Assembly: GCA_022484595.1 (NCBI GenBank)
Contig: JAKVLB010000004.1
Span: forward strand, 62,001-126,000
DNA: 64,000 bases
Origin: Mageeibacillus sp.
GTDB taxonomy: Bacteria > Bacillota > Clostridia > Saccharofermentanales > Saccharofermentanaceae
Direction: 5' to 3'
A program made the translations under genes and the position numbers. This document shows positions 54,581 through 63,033 of the stretch, piece after piece. Numbering within the stretch: position 1 is the stretch's first letter; every line of letters begins with the position of its first letter. The notes under the pieces were generated by a model. The model had not been told where the DNA came from and did no database searches. It saw only the letters and a list, made by a program, of their open reading frames with translations.

Positions 54581-54677
54581 CACAAAAGCCTCTAAAGGCT
54601 GATATAATCTACATTTACTATTCACCTGGCAATTGTTTCTGATGACTTACGGGTCACCTACTTGAAAGGAGTCTGTT

Positions 54678-55046
54678 ATGAGCAGTCAACATAAAAATCC
54701 AACCATTAGCTTCCGTATCTCTGACGCAGAACGAAAACAAATCGAAGCGCGTATCCTTGCCAGCGGCATGAAGAAGAAAGATTATTTTACTCGCTCGTGC
54801 ATTTACAGCCGCATCTGTGTTGTCGGCAAGAAGGAAACTATCTATCCGCTTGTCGAGACAATCTATAATCTGTATCGTCAATTGCAGGTAATGCAGGATG
54901 CATTTCTTAATAACACTGTAACTGATTTACCAACTAACGATGAAATATCAGAGCTTCAAGCCAACTATGCCAATATGTTATCTGCCATCATTGATATGCT
55001 TGATGGTGCAAAGTACCTCTGGGAAGGAGATAAGTCTCATGAATAA
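54678..55046 (+). CDS. MobC-like mobilisation protein
   Basis: The 122-residue protein has a ribbon-helix-helix N-terminus (ISFRISDAERKQIEARILAS, then GMKKKDYFTRSCI) and a helical C-terminus (VETIYNLYRQLQVMQDA). It resembles the MobC/RHH accessory proteins that bind the transfer origin on mobilisable plasmids and elements. AAAGGAG precedes the ATG. The next gene overlaps its stop by eight bases. No relaxase gene follows, so the mobilisation unit is incomplete. Confidence 0.75.
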   Translation: MSSQHKNPTISFRISDAERKQIEARILASGMKKKDYFTRSCIYSRICVVGKKETIYPLVETIYNLYRQLQVMQDAFLNNTVTDLPTNDEISELQANYANMLSAIIDMLDGAKYLWEGDKSHE

Positions 55047-55281
55047 TTATCAATTTGCTATGTACAATCCAGATACCAATACCATCACAGTATCTGCGGG
55101 GCCTGGATCTGTTCTTGTTATTCGTTGTAATGAATTTAATTCTGCTGTTATCCTTGATAATCCTGATAATATTGTTTATCTGTATCGGTTAGCTGAAGAA
55201 CAGCCACTTACATATGCTAAGTTTGCATTGTCAGATACTGGGTTACGGGATTATGTGGGTACTATGAATTGGTTCAATTAA
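55039..55281 (+). CDS. Small DUF6061-like protein
   Basis: The ATG at 55039 with AAGGAG nine bases before it gives 80 residues: MNNYQFAMYNPDTNTITVSA at the start and LAEEQPLTYAKFALSDTGLR later. The central LAEEQPLTYAKLA motif is what I know from small proteins encoded on Clostridial conjugative elements (DUF6061). Function unknown. It is coupled to the MobC-like gene. Confidence 0.7.
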   Translation: MNNYQFAMYNPDTNTITVSAGPGSVLVIRCNEFNSAVILDNPDNIVYLYRLAEEQPLTYAKFALSDTGLRDYVGTMNWFN

Positions 55282-55377
55282 CATCAGTCTCATCTTTCCA
55301 TAGTACTCCAAATATACACTTGCGAGTACTATGGAGCTTAAATAACTACAATTTCTTCAAACTATATATATCAGCAG

Positions 55378-55983
55378 CTATATGCATTCTTTATTCCCCT
55401 GGAGTTTTTCTGTTAACTCATTAAACTGTTTACGTAATTTTCTATATTCTCTTAGTCCTTCAATTGTTTCATCTTCATCAAGTTTTTTGTCAATTTCCTC
55501 CATTTCATCCGCAATCACAGATATCTTCCACCACACTTCTGTTAACCTATTATGAAAGTTAAAAATTTGACACATATACTCCCCGACATCTGTTTTAGCA
55601 ACAATACTTCCATTATCATCTCTTTGAAGATTTTCATCATATTCATCAGATGCAGGATCGACAAATCCCACTTTATCATCATGTAATTTATCAACATCAT
55701 CAAAAGGCCATGTATCCCATTTATTTCTATTGCATACCCTACATGAATATACTAAATTATTATAATCTGTAATCAAGTCTTCTCTACCGACTTTTTGAGC
55801 CATTTCTTTAGGAATAAGATGATCTTTTTGATATGGACTTTTAATAAATTTAAAGTTTTTTCCACAATACCCACACATATTACCAAAATCTTCTTTTAAT
55901 ATTTCAGAGTATTTTTGGATATCTGTCTGCTTTTTATATTCTTTTCTTCTTCTAATTATTTTATTTCCATGCACTCTATACAT
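55378..55983 (-). CDS. HNH endonuclease
   Basis: The 201-residue protein has a zinc-binding HNH core: CGYCGKNF, then QKDHLIPKEMAQKVG (catalytic His), and NLVYSCRVCNRNKWD with the Asn and the second CxxC. A coiled-coil tail (about 150-195, VIADEMEEIDKKLDEDETIE) follows. HNH proteins cut DNA and are frequent in defence loci. A GAAGGA site precedes the ATG. It lies two bases after the receiver-like fragment gene, so the two belong together. Confidence 0.85.
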   Translation of the reverse strand: MYRVHGNKIIRRRKEYKKQTDIQKYSEILKEDFGNMCGYCGKNFKFIKSPYQKDHLIPKEMAQKVGREDLITDYNNLVYSCRVCNRNKWDTWPFDDVDKLHDDKVGFVDPASDEYDENLQRDDNGSIVAKTDVGEYMCQIFNFHNRLTEVWWKISVIADEMEEIDKKLDEDETIEGLREYRKLRKQFNELTEKLQGNKECI

Positions 55984-55985
55984 GT

Positions 55986-56447
55986 TTATTCCTTCCTTAG
56001 TTTATCCTTAAAGCTCTTAAGTGTCTCCATCATATCGTTTAAGGTATCTTGAGTACTATTTCGCAACAAAATTTCTGGCAATTCATCTATTATTCCATAT
56101 GCCGATAAAATTTTATACAAATTAAAAAAACGCTCTTCATTTATTGCAGACAATTTTTCTTGCTTTCTTTTATTGAACAATTCGTCATATTCAATTTTAG
56201 TTATATTAAGTCTCTTTTCAAAACATTCAATACTGTTTTTTATTTTTTCAATAAAAATAACAAATGCATCCGAATCATCCTCTTCTGCAAAGATAACTTT
56301 ATCTTGAACAAATATTTTCTGTACTAAATTTTCATTGACACCTTGTTCAATGTAATTTGTTAAGAGAAAACATGTAAAATCTGGAAGTTTCTCATTTAAT
56401 TCTTTAATAATTTGAGTACCATACATTTTGGATTCAAGTTGCATCAA
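55986..56447 (-). CDS. Truncated receiver-like protein coupled to the HNH gene
   Basis: The 153-codon ORF lacks an obvious own start: it begins at a junction with the HsdR fragment, with possible ATGs at 56444 and 56426. The text GTQIIKELNEKLPDFTCFLL then TNYIEQG resembles the second half of a receiver-like domain (a strand after a helix), and the rest is helical (DELFNKRKQEKLSAINEERF) ending FKDKLRKE. I know similar C-terminal regions in receiver-like proteins of predicted conflict loci. The N-terminal beta strands and acceptor Asp are missing, so it is probably broken. Confidence 0.55.
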   Translation of the reverse strand: MMQLESKMYGTQIIKELNEKLPDFTCFLLTNYIEQGVNENLVQKIFVQDKVIFAEEDDSDAFVIFIEKIKNSIECFEKRLNITKIEYDELFNKRKQEKLSAINEERFFNLYKILSAYGIIDELPEILLRNSTQDTLNDMMETLKSFKDKLRKE

Positions 56448-57187
56448 ATATTTTAAATAACTCTACAGCCGAATTTTTCTCTTTCATCTTAGATATTTCT
56501 TCTAAAAACTTCGGATTAAATAATGAAAAAACTCTGAGATACATCGGAGAACAAATTTATTACACCATCACTTTTTATGCTTGCTTTTAGCAACTCATTT
56601 ACCCTAGCATTCATTTCTGGAAGTGATATCTTCTTCCCCTGACCTTGATTCATGAGTCTCATGAACAACACACGAACTGATTCAAAAAATGCTGCCTCAA
56701 CTCTAAGTGGTTCTTCAACTAATGAAGAACATAATGATAACGCTTGTCGAAGCAATAACGACTCTTTTAAATATTCTGTCTTTTCTTTTTCTTTATCTGG
56801 AGCCACCATAAAGTTTGCGCCACCACTGATAGCCTTAGATCTTTCTAGGTCGCTTCCAGTCATAAATCTTGAATAATCATACCCTTGAAGGAAATCACGA
56901 CATATAGAAAGTTTTTCTACAAATTTTGGATATGCGACCTTAGCTACATCCGTTTCTCCATAATTTGTTTTTTCTCGCGACGTGTAATCATTCATTGCAT
57001 CCTTTATTGCGGAAGCAATACCTACATAATCGACAACCAATCCACCTCCTTTATCCTTAAACACGCGATTGACCCTGGCTATCGCTTGCATAAGGTTATA
57101 TTCTTTCATTGGCTTATAAACATACATCGTTGCCAAAGATAGAACATCAAATCCTGTTAGCCACATATCCACAACATTGAATACCTA
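56434..57187 (-). pseudogene. hsdR: HsdR (type I restriction) C-terminal fragment, frameshifted
   Basis: The minus strand reads [40 protein letters not shown], the last helicase motif and following domain of type I restriction HsdR subunits. The open frame ends at 56516; a one-base insertion in A6 (56526-56531) puts the rest out of frame, where [18 protein letters not shown] continues and stops at 56434. The DNA upstream of about 57187 is absent: it is replaced by an integrase stub. Nuclease and first helicase parts are lost, as are hsdM and hsdS. Confidence 0.85.
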
Positions 57188-57464
57188 CTCACATCTTTTT
57201 CCACACAAACAGCAGGAGCTTGTCAACAGTTTGGAATGTCTAGGAGTTAATAATACTCCTGAACCTACACCACCACATGCTAATCCATTTGCAGTTGATA
57301 CTGAGGAAACCAAAGCAAAAGAAAAGCATCGGGAAATATTATCCCAATGCCAATTCGAAAAATTATTTGATCGTTTTGCCGCTATTGGCATAATGGTTGT
57401 ACCATTTTGTTGCCTTCAACAAAATGGTTACAAAACATACACAGATATGAAAATTTGTGTATAA
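57176..57464 (+). pseudogene. Tyrosine recombinase C-terminal stub
   Basis: From about 57176 the plus strand reads [20 protein letters not shown], containing the catalytic tyrosine motif of phage-type integrases, then a poorly conserved tail to the stop at 57464. The catalytic Arg/His region and N-terminal domain are gone; the DNA joins directly to the HsdR fragment. It marks one end of an old integrative element, with a repeat 60 bases after the stop. Confidence 0.75.
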
Positions 57465-57793
57465 AAAACTTCAAGTCTAACACTGTTTCTACTCTAGAGC
57501 ATTACAAATAGAATAGCATCTGCTTAGTAGCAATTTAGTAGCAGAATAAAAAGAATAGTCCGTGAGTTCCCTGTTTATAAGGGTTCCCGAACTTGTGGAT
57601 ACTATTCAAACTCCCCAAGTTAAAACTAATCCTAACTTGTTTTGTATAAGAGTCTTGATACTTATTGATTCTATTTGCGTTCTAATATCCTGTGTCTATC
57701 GGGTATCCGAACTGGTGTTATCAATTTGTTATCAGCTTGTTGTTATCACTGATTTTATCAACGATAACAACTCATATCCTGATAATAAGAAGA
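57465..57793. other. Gene-free stretch with iteron-like repeats
   Basis: No convincing gene in 329 bases. It carries the second copy of the 21-base repeat (57525-57545) and a cluster of TGTTATCA elements at 57716, 57727 and 57741, a TTTTATCA at 57753 and an inverted GATAACA at 57763. These may be leftover recombinase binding sites or an origin. Confidence 0.5.
57525..57545. repeat. 21-base repeat, right copy
   Basis: TAGTAGCAA, TTT, AGTAGCAGA: 19 of 21 bases equal to the left copy at 54560-54580, 60 bases after the integrase stub stop. Confidence 0.55.
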
Positions 57794-60529
57794 TCAATCC
57801 GGAATGTCAATTGTTTGATCATCGATGAGCGCTTTTGCTACACTGACGTTGACAATCCTCATCTCATCGTCTTCCTCTTTGATGTTAGAGACGAGATTCA
57901 TGCTACCATACCAAAGTACTTCTTTATCAATAACTGCATATTTAGAAGGAATGTGATCAGCAAACTTCATCCTAATCCCTGCCATCATCAAATTTTTATG
58001 TATCTTTCCAATCCTATCTTTAATGTCATCGGAGTAACGCGAAGACGGATAAGTAATAAGGGAAATTACAATTCCTTTATTATCCATAGCTGAATAAGTG
58101 CGGATCAGTCGTTCACTTCCAGCAGAACTCACATACGGACTGCTGATCAGTACTTCTGCTTTAGCATTCACGACGTCATCTCGAAAAGCGTCAGCATAGG
58201 TCTCACTGTCATAGAAGAATCTTTCATCCGGCTTGTTTTTCGAATCCTGTGACAGTTCATAACCGATTCTTTTGTAAGTTCGAAGGCGCTTACTATACAT
58301 GTTGGCAAACATCTCTATGTGATGGTCAACATAATCAATCACTGTTACCTTGCTTTTTCCGTCATAACTTCGGTTAAGCCTTCCTGTGTATTGTTCCACA
58401 TTACCATCCCATGCGATCGGCATGGCAAGAAACAATGTATCCAACCTGGAACAATTGAAACCCTCTCCAATGTACTGTCCTGTTGCAAGTAAGATCAGAG
58501 ATTCGTTCTCAGGAACGGATGAAAGCTGCTCTCGCAATTCTTTCCTTTCAGATTGTGTCTTGCCTCCCGTCAAAACAAGAACATGATCGGCTTTGTCTTT
58601 TACCTTCTCGAAAAGAACATCAAGCTGTGCTTTTCGCTTCGACAACACGAGCGGAGTGTGTCCCTGCTTTACGCATGCTTCAATATCAGAAGCGATCATG
58701 CTGTTACGAAGTTCGCTTTTAACGACGAGCTCATATGCTTCATTTGATGTCAGTTTTTCTTTTGCAGAAACGATAGGAGTAAAACGCGGCTCAAGAACGT
58801 GCTCCATGCCCTGAAGACGAATCTTATCTTTGGCTGTAAACTTGAAACGCACCGGGCCAAACTGCATCAGCACTGTTTTGTCTTTCCCGTCTTCACGCTT
58901 AACTGTAGCCGTCAGTCCATAAACATACTTTGCATTTACTTCTGACAGAACTGCCTCTATACTCTCTGCAGCACCATGGTGGCATTCATCCATTATCACC
59001 ATGCCATATTCTTTAACAAATGGTTTTATCGTATCTTTTGATCCCAAAGAAGACACCATTGCGACATCAATGATACCTGTCATGGAATTATGTGACCCGG
59101 TCAGTCTTCCTATCAGACTCTTTCTGGTCTTTACCCTTCCGGTCTTTGTTGTATACTGCGGATATTCTTCATCAATATAAAGGAACCTTTCAAGATCAGT
59201 TATCCAGTTTTGCATGATCTCGCTTGTATGAACGAGGATCAAAGTATTTACCTTTCGTTCTGATATCAGATACGAGCCGACAACGGTCTTTCCGAATCCC
59301 GTTGCCGCAGCAAGTACTCCAATATCATGGCCCGATAAACTTTGAACAGCATCATATTGTTCCGGATACAGATCGCCTTTGAAAGAAACCTTAATCTCTT
59401 TGCCGTTGTTACGCTTATCGTCAACAGAATAAATGATCGATGCTGCGTCAAGATTCTCACAGAGCTTATTAAGGCAGCCTCGCGGAATGGATATGAATTG
59501 TTCTGTATCCTCTCCGGAATACACTATTCTTGGTTTCCCCAGGGTCGATATTCCCATCGCCTGATTCTTGAAATACTCCGGATTATTATATGCAGCCAAT
59601 CTTCTGATCTTATTCTGAAGTCTTGGTTTTATGCCTGTTTTATCAACATACACTTTGTCAGCGAGCACTATTCGAACAGATCCTTCTGCATCAGAGTTTT
59701 CAAATGCTGTTCTGCTTTCCCACGGGGTCTCATCTATAGAGATCTGTCTTGAAGCGTTGTTGTCAGTATCACTGTTACTGATACTGTACTTATTCCCCCA
59801 GGAAGACAATTTCTCGTCTATGAGCGCTTCGCTAAGTTTGCTTGTTTTCTTAAGCACGCTCCACTGATCGTAATAAGACTGCCAGTTCTCATCAACAAAG
59901 ACACTGTTTCCGTTTTTCACTGCGCGTCCCTGTAATGGAAGTGCTACAAGATTCCCAAGACCGCCTGCTGGCAGTTTGTCCTGCGCTGGGATCATTCTAT
60001 CGTAAGTATCAAAGGACATCTGGTTGACACTCTCAACCCCCTTGTCCAACAAGGTTGCTCCAAACAATCTTGCCTTCTTGATGCTTATCGCCTTTTCGAA
60101 AAAGATCCATACATGTGCACCTTTTCCGGAACGCGACCTCTCGACAAGACAGGGTACATCATTGTCGGCACAGATTGCTCTCAAAGCATTTGCTTCTTCC
60201 TGCCATTTTAAAGAGTCTGAACTATCATCGTGATTATCAAAATCGAAAACAAGATAATTGCATGTTCCATCCGGCCAGACAGGATATAGGCCTACGACAT
60301 CAGAACAGTCTTCTTTCACACCCATCAGATGTGCGTAAATAACATCTCCTGTCAGAGGTGTATATTTCTGATTCGGACACTCCGAACACTTGGCTTTGTA
60401 ATCAACTGTTTTCGCGCATAAGCTGTTATTCCATTTGTTATCACACGGTGGATAATATCCGTATTTTCCCGACTTCTTACTTGGCTTGCCGGAGCGAAGG
60501 CTGTAAACATCTTTACGTCCCTTAAACAT
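57794..60529 (-). CDS. AEP primase-helicase-PLD protein of the TOTE conflict type
   Basis: A 911-residue three-part protein. Residues about 1-245 hold a zinc-binding CSECPNQKYTP and an archaeo-eukaryotic-primase domain with YLVFDFDNHD (metal Asp pair) and GKGAHVWIFFEKA. About 385-770 is a superfamily 2 helicase: LAAATGFGKTVVG (about 411), VIMDECHHGAAES (about 515), YGLTATVKR, and GRLNRSYDGKS. About 790-905 is a phospholipase-D-like domain, with SKYAVIDKEVLWYGSMN lacking the usual His of HKD, so nuclease activity is doubtful. ATG 60529 has no Shine-Dalgarno. The true N-terminus seems to lie upstream behind a frameshift. Confidence 0.87.
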   Translation of the reverse strand: MFKGRKDVYSLRSGKPSKKSGKYGYYPPCDNKWNNSLCAKTVDYKAKCSECPNQKYTPLTGDVIYAHLMGVKEDCSDVVGLYPVWPDGTCNYLVFDFDNHDDSSDSLKWQEEANALRAICADNDVPCLVERSRSGKGAHVWIFFEKAISIKKARLFGATLLDKGVESVNQMSFDTYDRMIPAQDKLPAGGLGNLVALPLQGRAVKNGNSVFVDENWQSYYDQWSVLKKTSKLSEALIDEKLSSWGNKYSISNSDTDNNASRQISIDETPWESRTAFENSDAEGSVRIVLADKVYVDKTGIKPRLQNKIRRLAAYNNPEYFKNQAMGISTLGKPRIVYSGEDTEQFISIPRGCLNKLCENLDAASIIYSVDDKRNNGKEIKVSFKGDLYPEQYDAVQSLSGHDIGVLAAATGFGKTVVGSYLISERKVNTLILVHTSEIMQNWITDLERFLYIDEEYPQYTTKTGRVKTRKSLIGRLTGSHNSMTGIIDVAMVSSLGSKDTIKPFVKEYGMVIMDECHHGAAESIEAVLSEVNAKYVYGLTATVKREDGKDKTVLMQFGPVRFKFTAKDKIRLQGMEHVLEPRFTPIVSAKEKLTSNEAYELVVKSELRNSMIASDIEACVKQGHTPLVLSKRKAQLDVLFEKVKDKADHVLVLTGGKTQSERKELREQLSSVPENESLILLATGQYIGEGFNCSRLDTLFLAMPIAWDGNVEQYTGRLNRSYDGKSKVTVIDYVDHHIEMFANMYSKRLRTYKRIGYELSQDSKNKPDERFFYDSETYADAFRDDVVNAKAEVLISSPYVSSAGSERLIRTYSAMDNKGIVISLITYPSSRYSDDIKDRIGKIHKNLMMAGIRMKFADHIPSKYAVIDKEVLWYGSMNLVSNIKEEDDEMRIVNVSVAKALIDDQTIDIPD

Positions 60530-60582
60530 GGAATAAAAGAAGTTGACATGATTCTTGGTAATGGTTTCTTCCTTGATGCTTA

Positions 60583-60726
60583 TTACATCCGGCTCACTCT
60601 TTTTAGGTGCTTTATGTGCTCAGTGAGCTCGTTATACTGATCTTCTGATAAAACACGCACGTATCCTATCCCCGCAATAACCGATTCAAAAACAATCGAC
60701 CGGGAAAATCCCCAGCCGATTATCAT
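60583..60726 (-). pseudogene. Out-of-frame N-terminal segment of the TOTE-type gene
   Basis: From ATG 60726 the minus strand reads 47 codons, ending LSEDQYNELTEHIKHLKRVS and stop. The frame of the primase gene is open from just after a TGA at 60620 and reads KSEPDVISIKEETITKNHVN before its first ATG at 60529, with no start codon in between. Adding one A in the A5 run at 60600-60604 would join LTEHIKHLKK to SEPDVISIKE in one frame. A one-base deletion therefore splits the gene, or the reading is corrected by slippage. Confidence 0.65.
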
Positions 60727-60880
60727 TATATCATCCGTAGCAAGTGCTCTCCATTATGTGTATCGTAAGTCAATCAAACCTCTTTGAAAGACACATTTAT
60801 ATACTTTGAAGTCTGGAATACTTCATCAAACCGCTTATCAGTTATTATTATGCTATATTGAGGTATTATACCTGTCAACA

Positions 60881-61921
60881 TCAGTCCTCAATAACTTCTG
60901 CCGAAGCTTCATCATCATACATCCATTGGTATGGATCTTCTGTTGCTGTAGCTTCTGTCGGAACGGTTGTTACTTCAGACACCGTTGATTCTGAAACTAC
61001 CGAGAATGTAGTATTCTCCGTCTCTTCCGTAGACGAATCGAATTCATCATCCACATCGAGGGACATCAAAATCGCATTGTCGCTAAGTAACGCGTACCAA
61101 TAGTTTCCGTCTTCTTCTCCTTCTCCCGTACCAAGTACATGCGGGGCCACGTGCTCATATTCAGGATTGAGGTTATTAGGCGCTGTTGTCCCTCCGTTAA
61201 GATCGATATACAGAACCAATCCATCATAGCTTGCCGGCGCTTTTACCGTTAAAACAAAGTCTATCTCGCGCTCAATCGTCCAAAGCCAATTATCATAATC
61301 TACGTTTGAACTCTCGTTAGATATGTAATTATCTTCTATCGAACCCATTACACTGATATCAATAACACTTCCATCATACTCAACATTTGTAGTATTCCAC
61401 TCACCAAGATGATAATCTCCATTTCCTGCAAGAACTACACCGGTATAATAATCAACCAGGTAGTATTCCGTAAAACTTGACCACCATCCGTCTGTTGTTT
61501 CTGTTACGTCATACGGAATCACGACAGACATCTCATCATCAACTGTATATGTTATGGTGTATTCGACATACCCGTCCTCATCCGGTTCGCTTACATATAT
61601 TTCCGGAGCAGTATATATCCCTGACTGTTCGAACCACCCTATCTCATCAATTATTTCTTCATTTAAGGTGACAGCATGCATTAAAGGTATTTCGAATTCT
61701 TCCAGTTGACCTGCCATGATGATCTCATTCTCTTCAGCCCACGGAATTATCTCGGATACAGTTTCCTCCGTGGTTTCAGTGATTGTTTCCGTTACTTGTT
61801 CAACAGTCTGTGATGTTGTTGTCTCTTCCTCGGATTCTGTAACGCTCTCTTGACTGTTACAGGACGCAAGTATCGTACATATAAGAATGATTGAAAATAT
61901 GCGCAGAATTGCTCGTTTCAT
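60881..61921 (-). CDS. Lipoprotein of unknown function
   Basis: The 346-residue precursor has a signal peptide (MKRAILRIFSIILICTI) and lipobox LASC, then a Thr/Glu-rich stalk (about 22-60) and a beta-rich, Trp/Tyr-rich domain (about 60-280, for example GWWSSFTEYYLVDYYTGVVL). The last 60 residues are acidic and Thr/Ser-rich again. I do not recognise the domain. GTG at 61927 with GGAG four bases before it is an alternative start. It stands alone between the conflict gene and the acetyltransferase unit. Confidence 0.78.
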   Translation of the reverse strand: MKRAILRIFSIILICTILASCNSQESVTESEEETTTSQTVEQVTETITETTEETVSEIIPWAEENEIIMAGQLEEFEIPLMHAVTLNEEIIDEIGWFEQSGIYTAPEIYVSEPDEDGYVEYTITYTVDDEMSVVIPYDVTETTDGWWSSFTEYYLVDYYTGVVLAGNGDYHLGEWNTTNVEYDGSVIDISVMGSIEDNYISNESSNVDYDNWLWTIEREIDFVLTVKAPASYDGLVLYIDLNGGTTAPNNLNPEYEHVAPHVLGTGEGEEDGNYWYALLSDNAILMSLDVDDEFDSSTEETENTTFSVVSESTVSEVTTVPTEATATEDPYQWMYDDEASAEVIED

Positions 61922-62009
61922 AGTCACACCGCTCCGTTCATCAGGGATTCATTAGTTGCGTCTGTAAAGACGAAACTATATCTGATAGACGTAGTATATC
62001 AGCGCCTAA

Positions 62010-62126
62010 TCAACCGAGATTTATTGCCTCAGAACAAGATTTCTCGAGCTCCGTCAGAAGTTTCTCGCGCATCTTTTCGAGTTCTTCAGGCGCCGGTCTG
62101 TTGTCATCGGAATACATTTTCTCCAT
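62010..62126 (-). CDS. Coupled 38-residue ORF after the GNAT gene
   Basis: The ATG overlaps the TAA of the acetyltransferase (TAATG), giving MEKMYSDDNRPAPEELEKMR and then EKLLTELEKSCSEAINLG before a stop at 62010. The product is a short charged helix. The stop-start overlap argues that it is translated, but no family is known to me. Confidence 0.5.
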   Translation of the reverse strand: MEKMYSDDNRPAPEELEKMREKLLTELEKSCSEAINLG

Positions 62127-62572
62127 TATTTATCCATTCCCAGCCATTGTATAAAGGCCGTCTTGTCGCTGCTGTTATATCCTGCCTTTTCATAGAACCG
62201 CAGTGTTTCCGGCTTCTTTGAGCCGGTAAGAAGCATCATCTTATAGCAGTTTTCTTTTAAGGCTATCTGCCTGGCATATTCCAGGCACTCACCGGCATAA
62301 CCCTTTCCCCTGTAATCTTCATGCGTTACCACATTTTCGATAAATGCATACGGGCGGACATTCCTTGTAAGGTTCGGTATGATAACACAGACACAGGACG
62401 AAACGATCTTATTATCCACTTCATTTACAATCAGATGATGGTTGGGATCACTGACAATTTGCTCCCATGTCCGCTCAAGATGTGCATCCGACTCCGGTAT
62501 ACTGTCCTCATGCAGAAACAAATAAAGTTCAAGTATTTTGTCCAGATCCCTTTTCTCAGATTCTCTGACCAT
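62126..62572 (-). CDS. GNAT-family N-acetyltransferase
   Basis: A 148-residue single-domain GNAT: IPNLTRNVRPYAFIENVVTH gives the beta 4 strand, and YRGKGYAGECLEYARQIA is the acetyl-CoA loop and helix. YKMMLLTGSKKPETLRFYEK is the usual C-terminal strand-helix. The substrate is unknown. It overlaps the upstream GNAT gene by 17 bases and the small ORF by one, forming a compact unit. Confidence 0.9.
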   Translation of the reverse strand: MVRESEKRDLDKILELYLFLHEDSIPESDAHLERTWEQIVSDPNHHLIVNEVDNKIVSSCVCVIIPNLTRNVRPYAFIENVVTHEDYRGKGYAGECLEYARQIALKENCYKMMLLTGSKKPETLRFYEKAGYNSSDKTAFIQWLGMDK

Positions 62573-63029
62573 CTGTCTTCTCCAATCTCATGACATCATA
62601 GCAGAGGCAGTCACCATTCTCTGTTTCGATAATGTTGTATTCTACCTCTTTGTATCCACGTTTTATATATATCTGTTTGGCCGGGAATGAGGCATCGATT
62701 TGGACGCAATCATATGATTCCAGTATCTTCTTCTCCGCAAAATCAAGCAACATCTTCCCGTACCCTTTATGCTGAAACGCTGGCAGTACAAATAAACGGT
62801 TTATATTATTATCCGAGATTGTCACCGTACCAACCGGCTCTTCATTGACACATAGCAGAAAAACCTTACCCTCAGAAATATCAGCACGGATATGTTCATC
62901 CGAATGATGAGCCAAAAAGAACTGCACGGCTCCTGCCGGATAGTATCTGGGATATATTTCATTTATTGTAGTCCGAGTAATATCACGGACTGTAATAAAA
63001 TCATCCGTTTGCGCTTTGATAATCTCCAT
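62556..63029 (-). CDS. GNAT-family N-acetyltransferase
   Basis: The ATG at 63029 (AAGGA eight bases before) is preferred to 63044. The 157-residue protein shows GNAT motifs NINRLFVLPAFQHKGYGKML (acetyl-CoA loop QHKGYGK) and CVQIDASFPAKQIYIKRGYK. It resembles acetyltransferases of small molecules or protein N-termini; substrate unknown. Its first codons overlap the end of the GyrI-like gene. Confidence 0.88.
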   Translation of the reverse strand: MEIIKAQTDDFITVRDITRTTINEIYPRYYPAGAVQFFLAHHSDEHIRADISEGKVFLLCVNEEPVGTVTISDNNINRLFVLPAFQHKGYGKMLLDFAEKKILESYDCVQIDASFPAKQIYIKRGYKEVEYNIIETENGDCLCYDVMRLEKTDGQRI

Positions 63030-63033
63030 CGAT

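Larger units (their letters stand above)
54184..54677. other. Gene-free stretch with hairpins and a repeat
   Basis: No convincing gene is seen between the AbiEi gene and the mobilisation gene. It contains a 15-bp imperfect hairpin (54278-54318), a T-tailed terminator on the minus strand (54394-54436) and one copy of a 21-base repeat (54560-54580) found again at 57525. A 62-codon minus ORF at 54437-54625 has no family likeness or good start. The stretch probably marks an old boundary of a mobile element. Confidence 0.5.

Noticed and set aside
54437-54625. A 62-codon minus-strand ORF in the gene-free stretch
   Set aside because: It has no Shine-Dalgarno, no family likeness and ends at a terminator by chance; evidence is too weak to call a gene.
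57562-57828. Hydrophobic plus-strand ORFs after the integrase stub
   Set aside because: They depend on repeats in AT-rich DNA, partly lie opposite the helicase gene end and have no ribosome-binding site.
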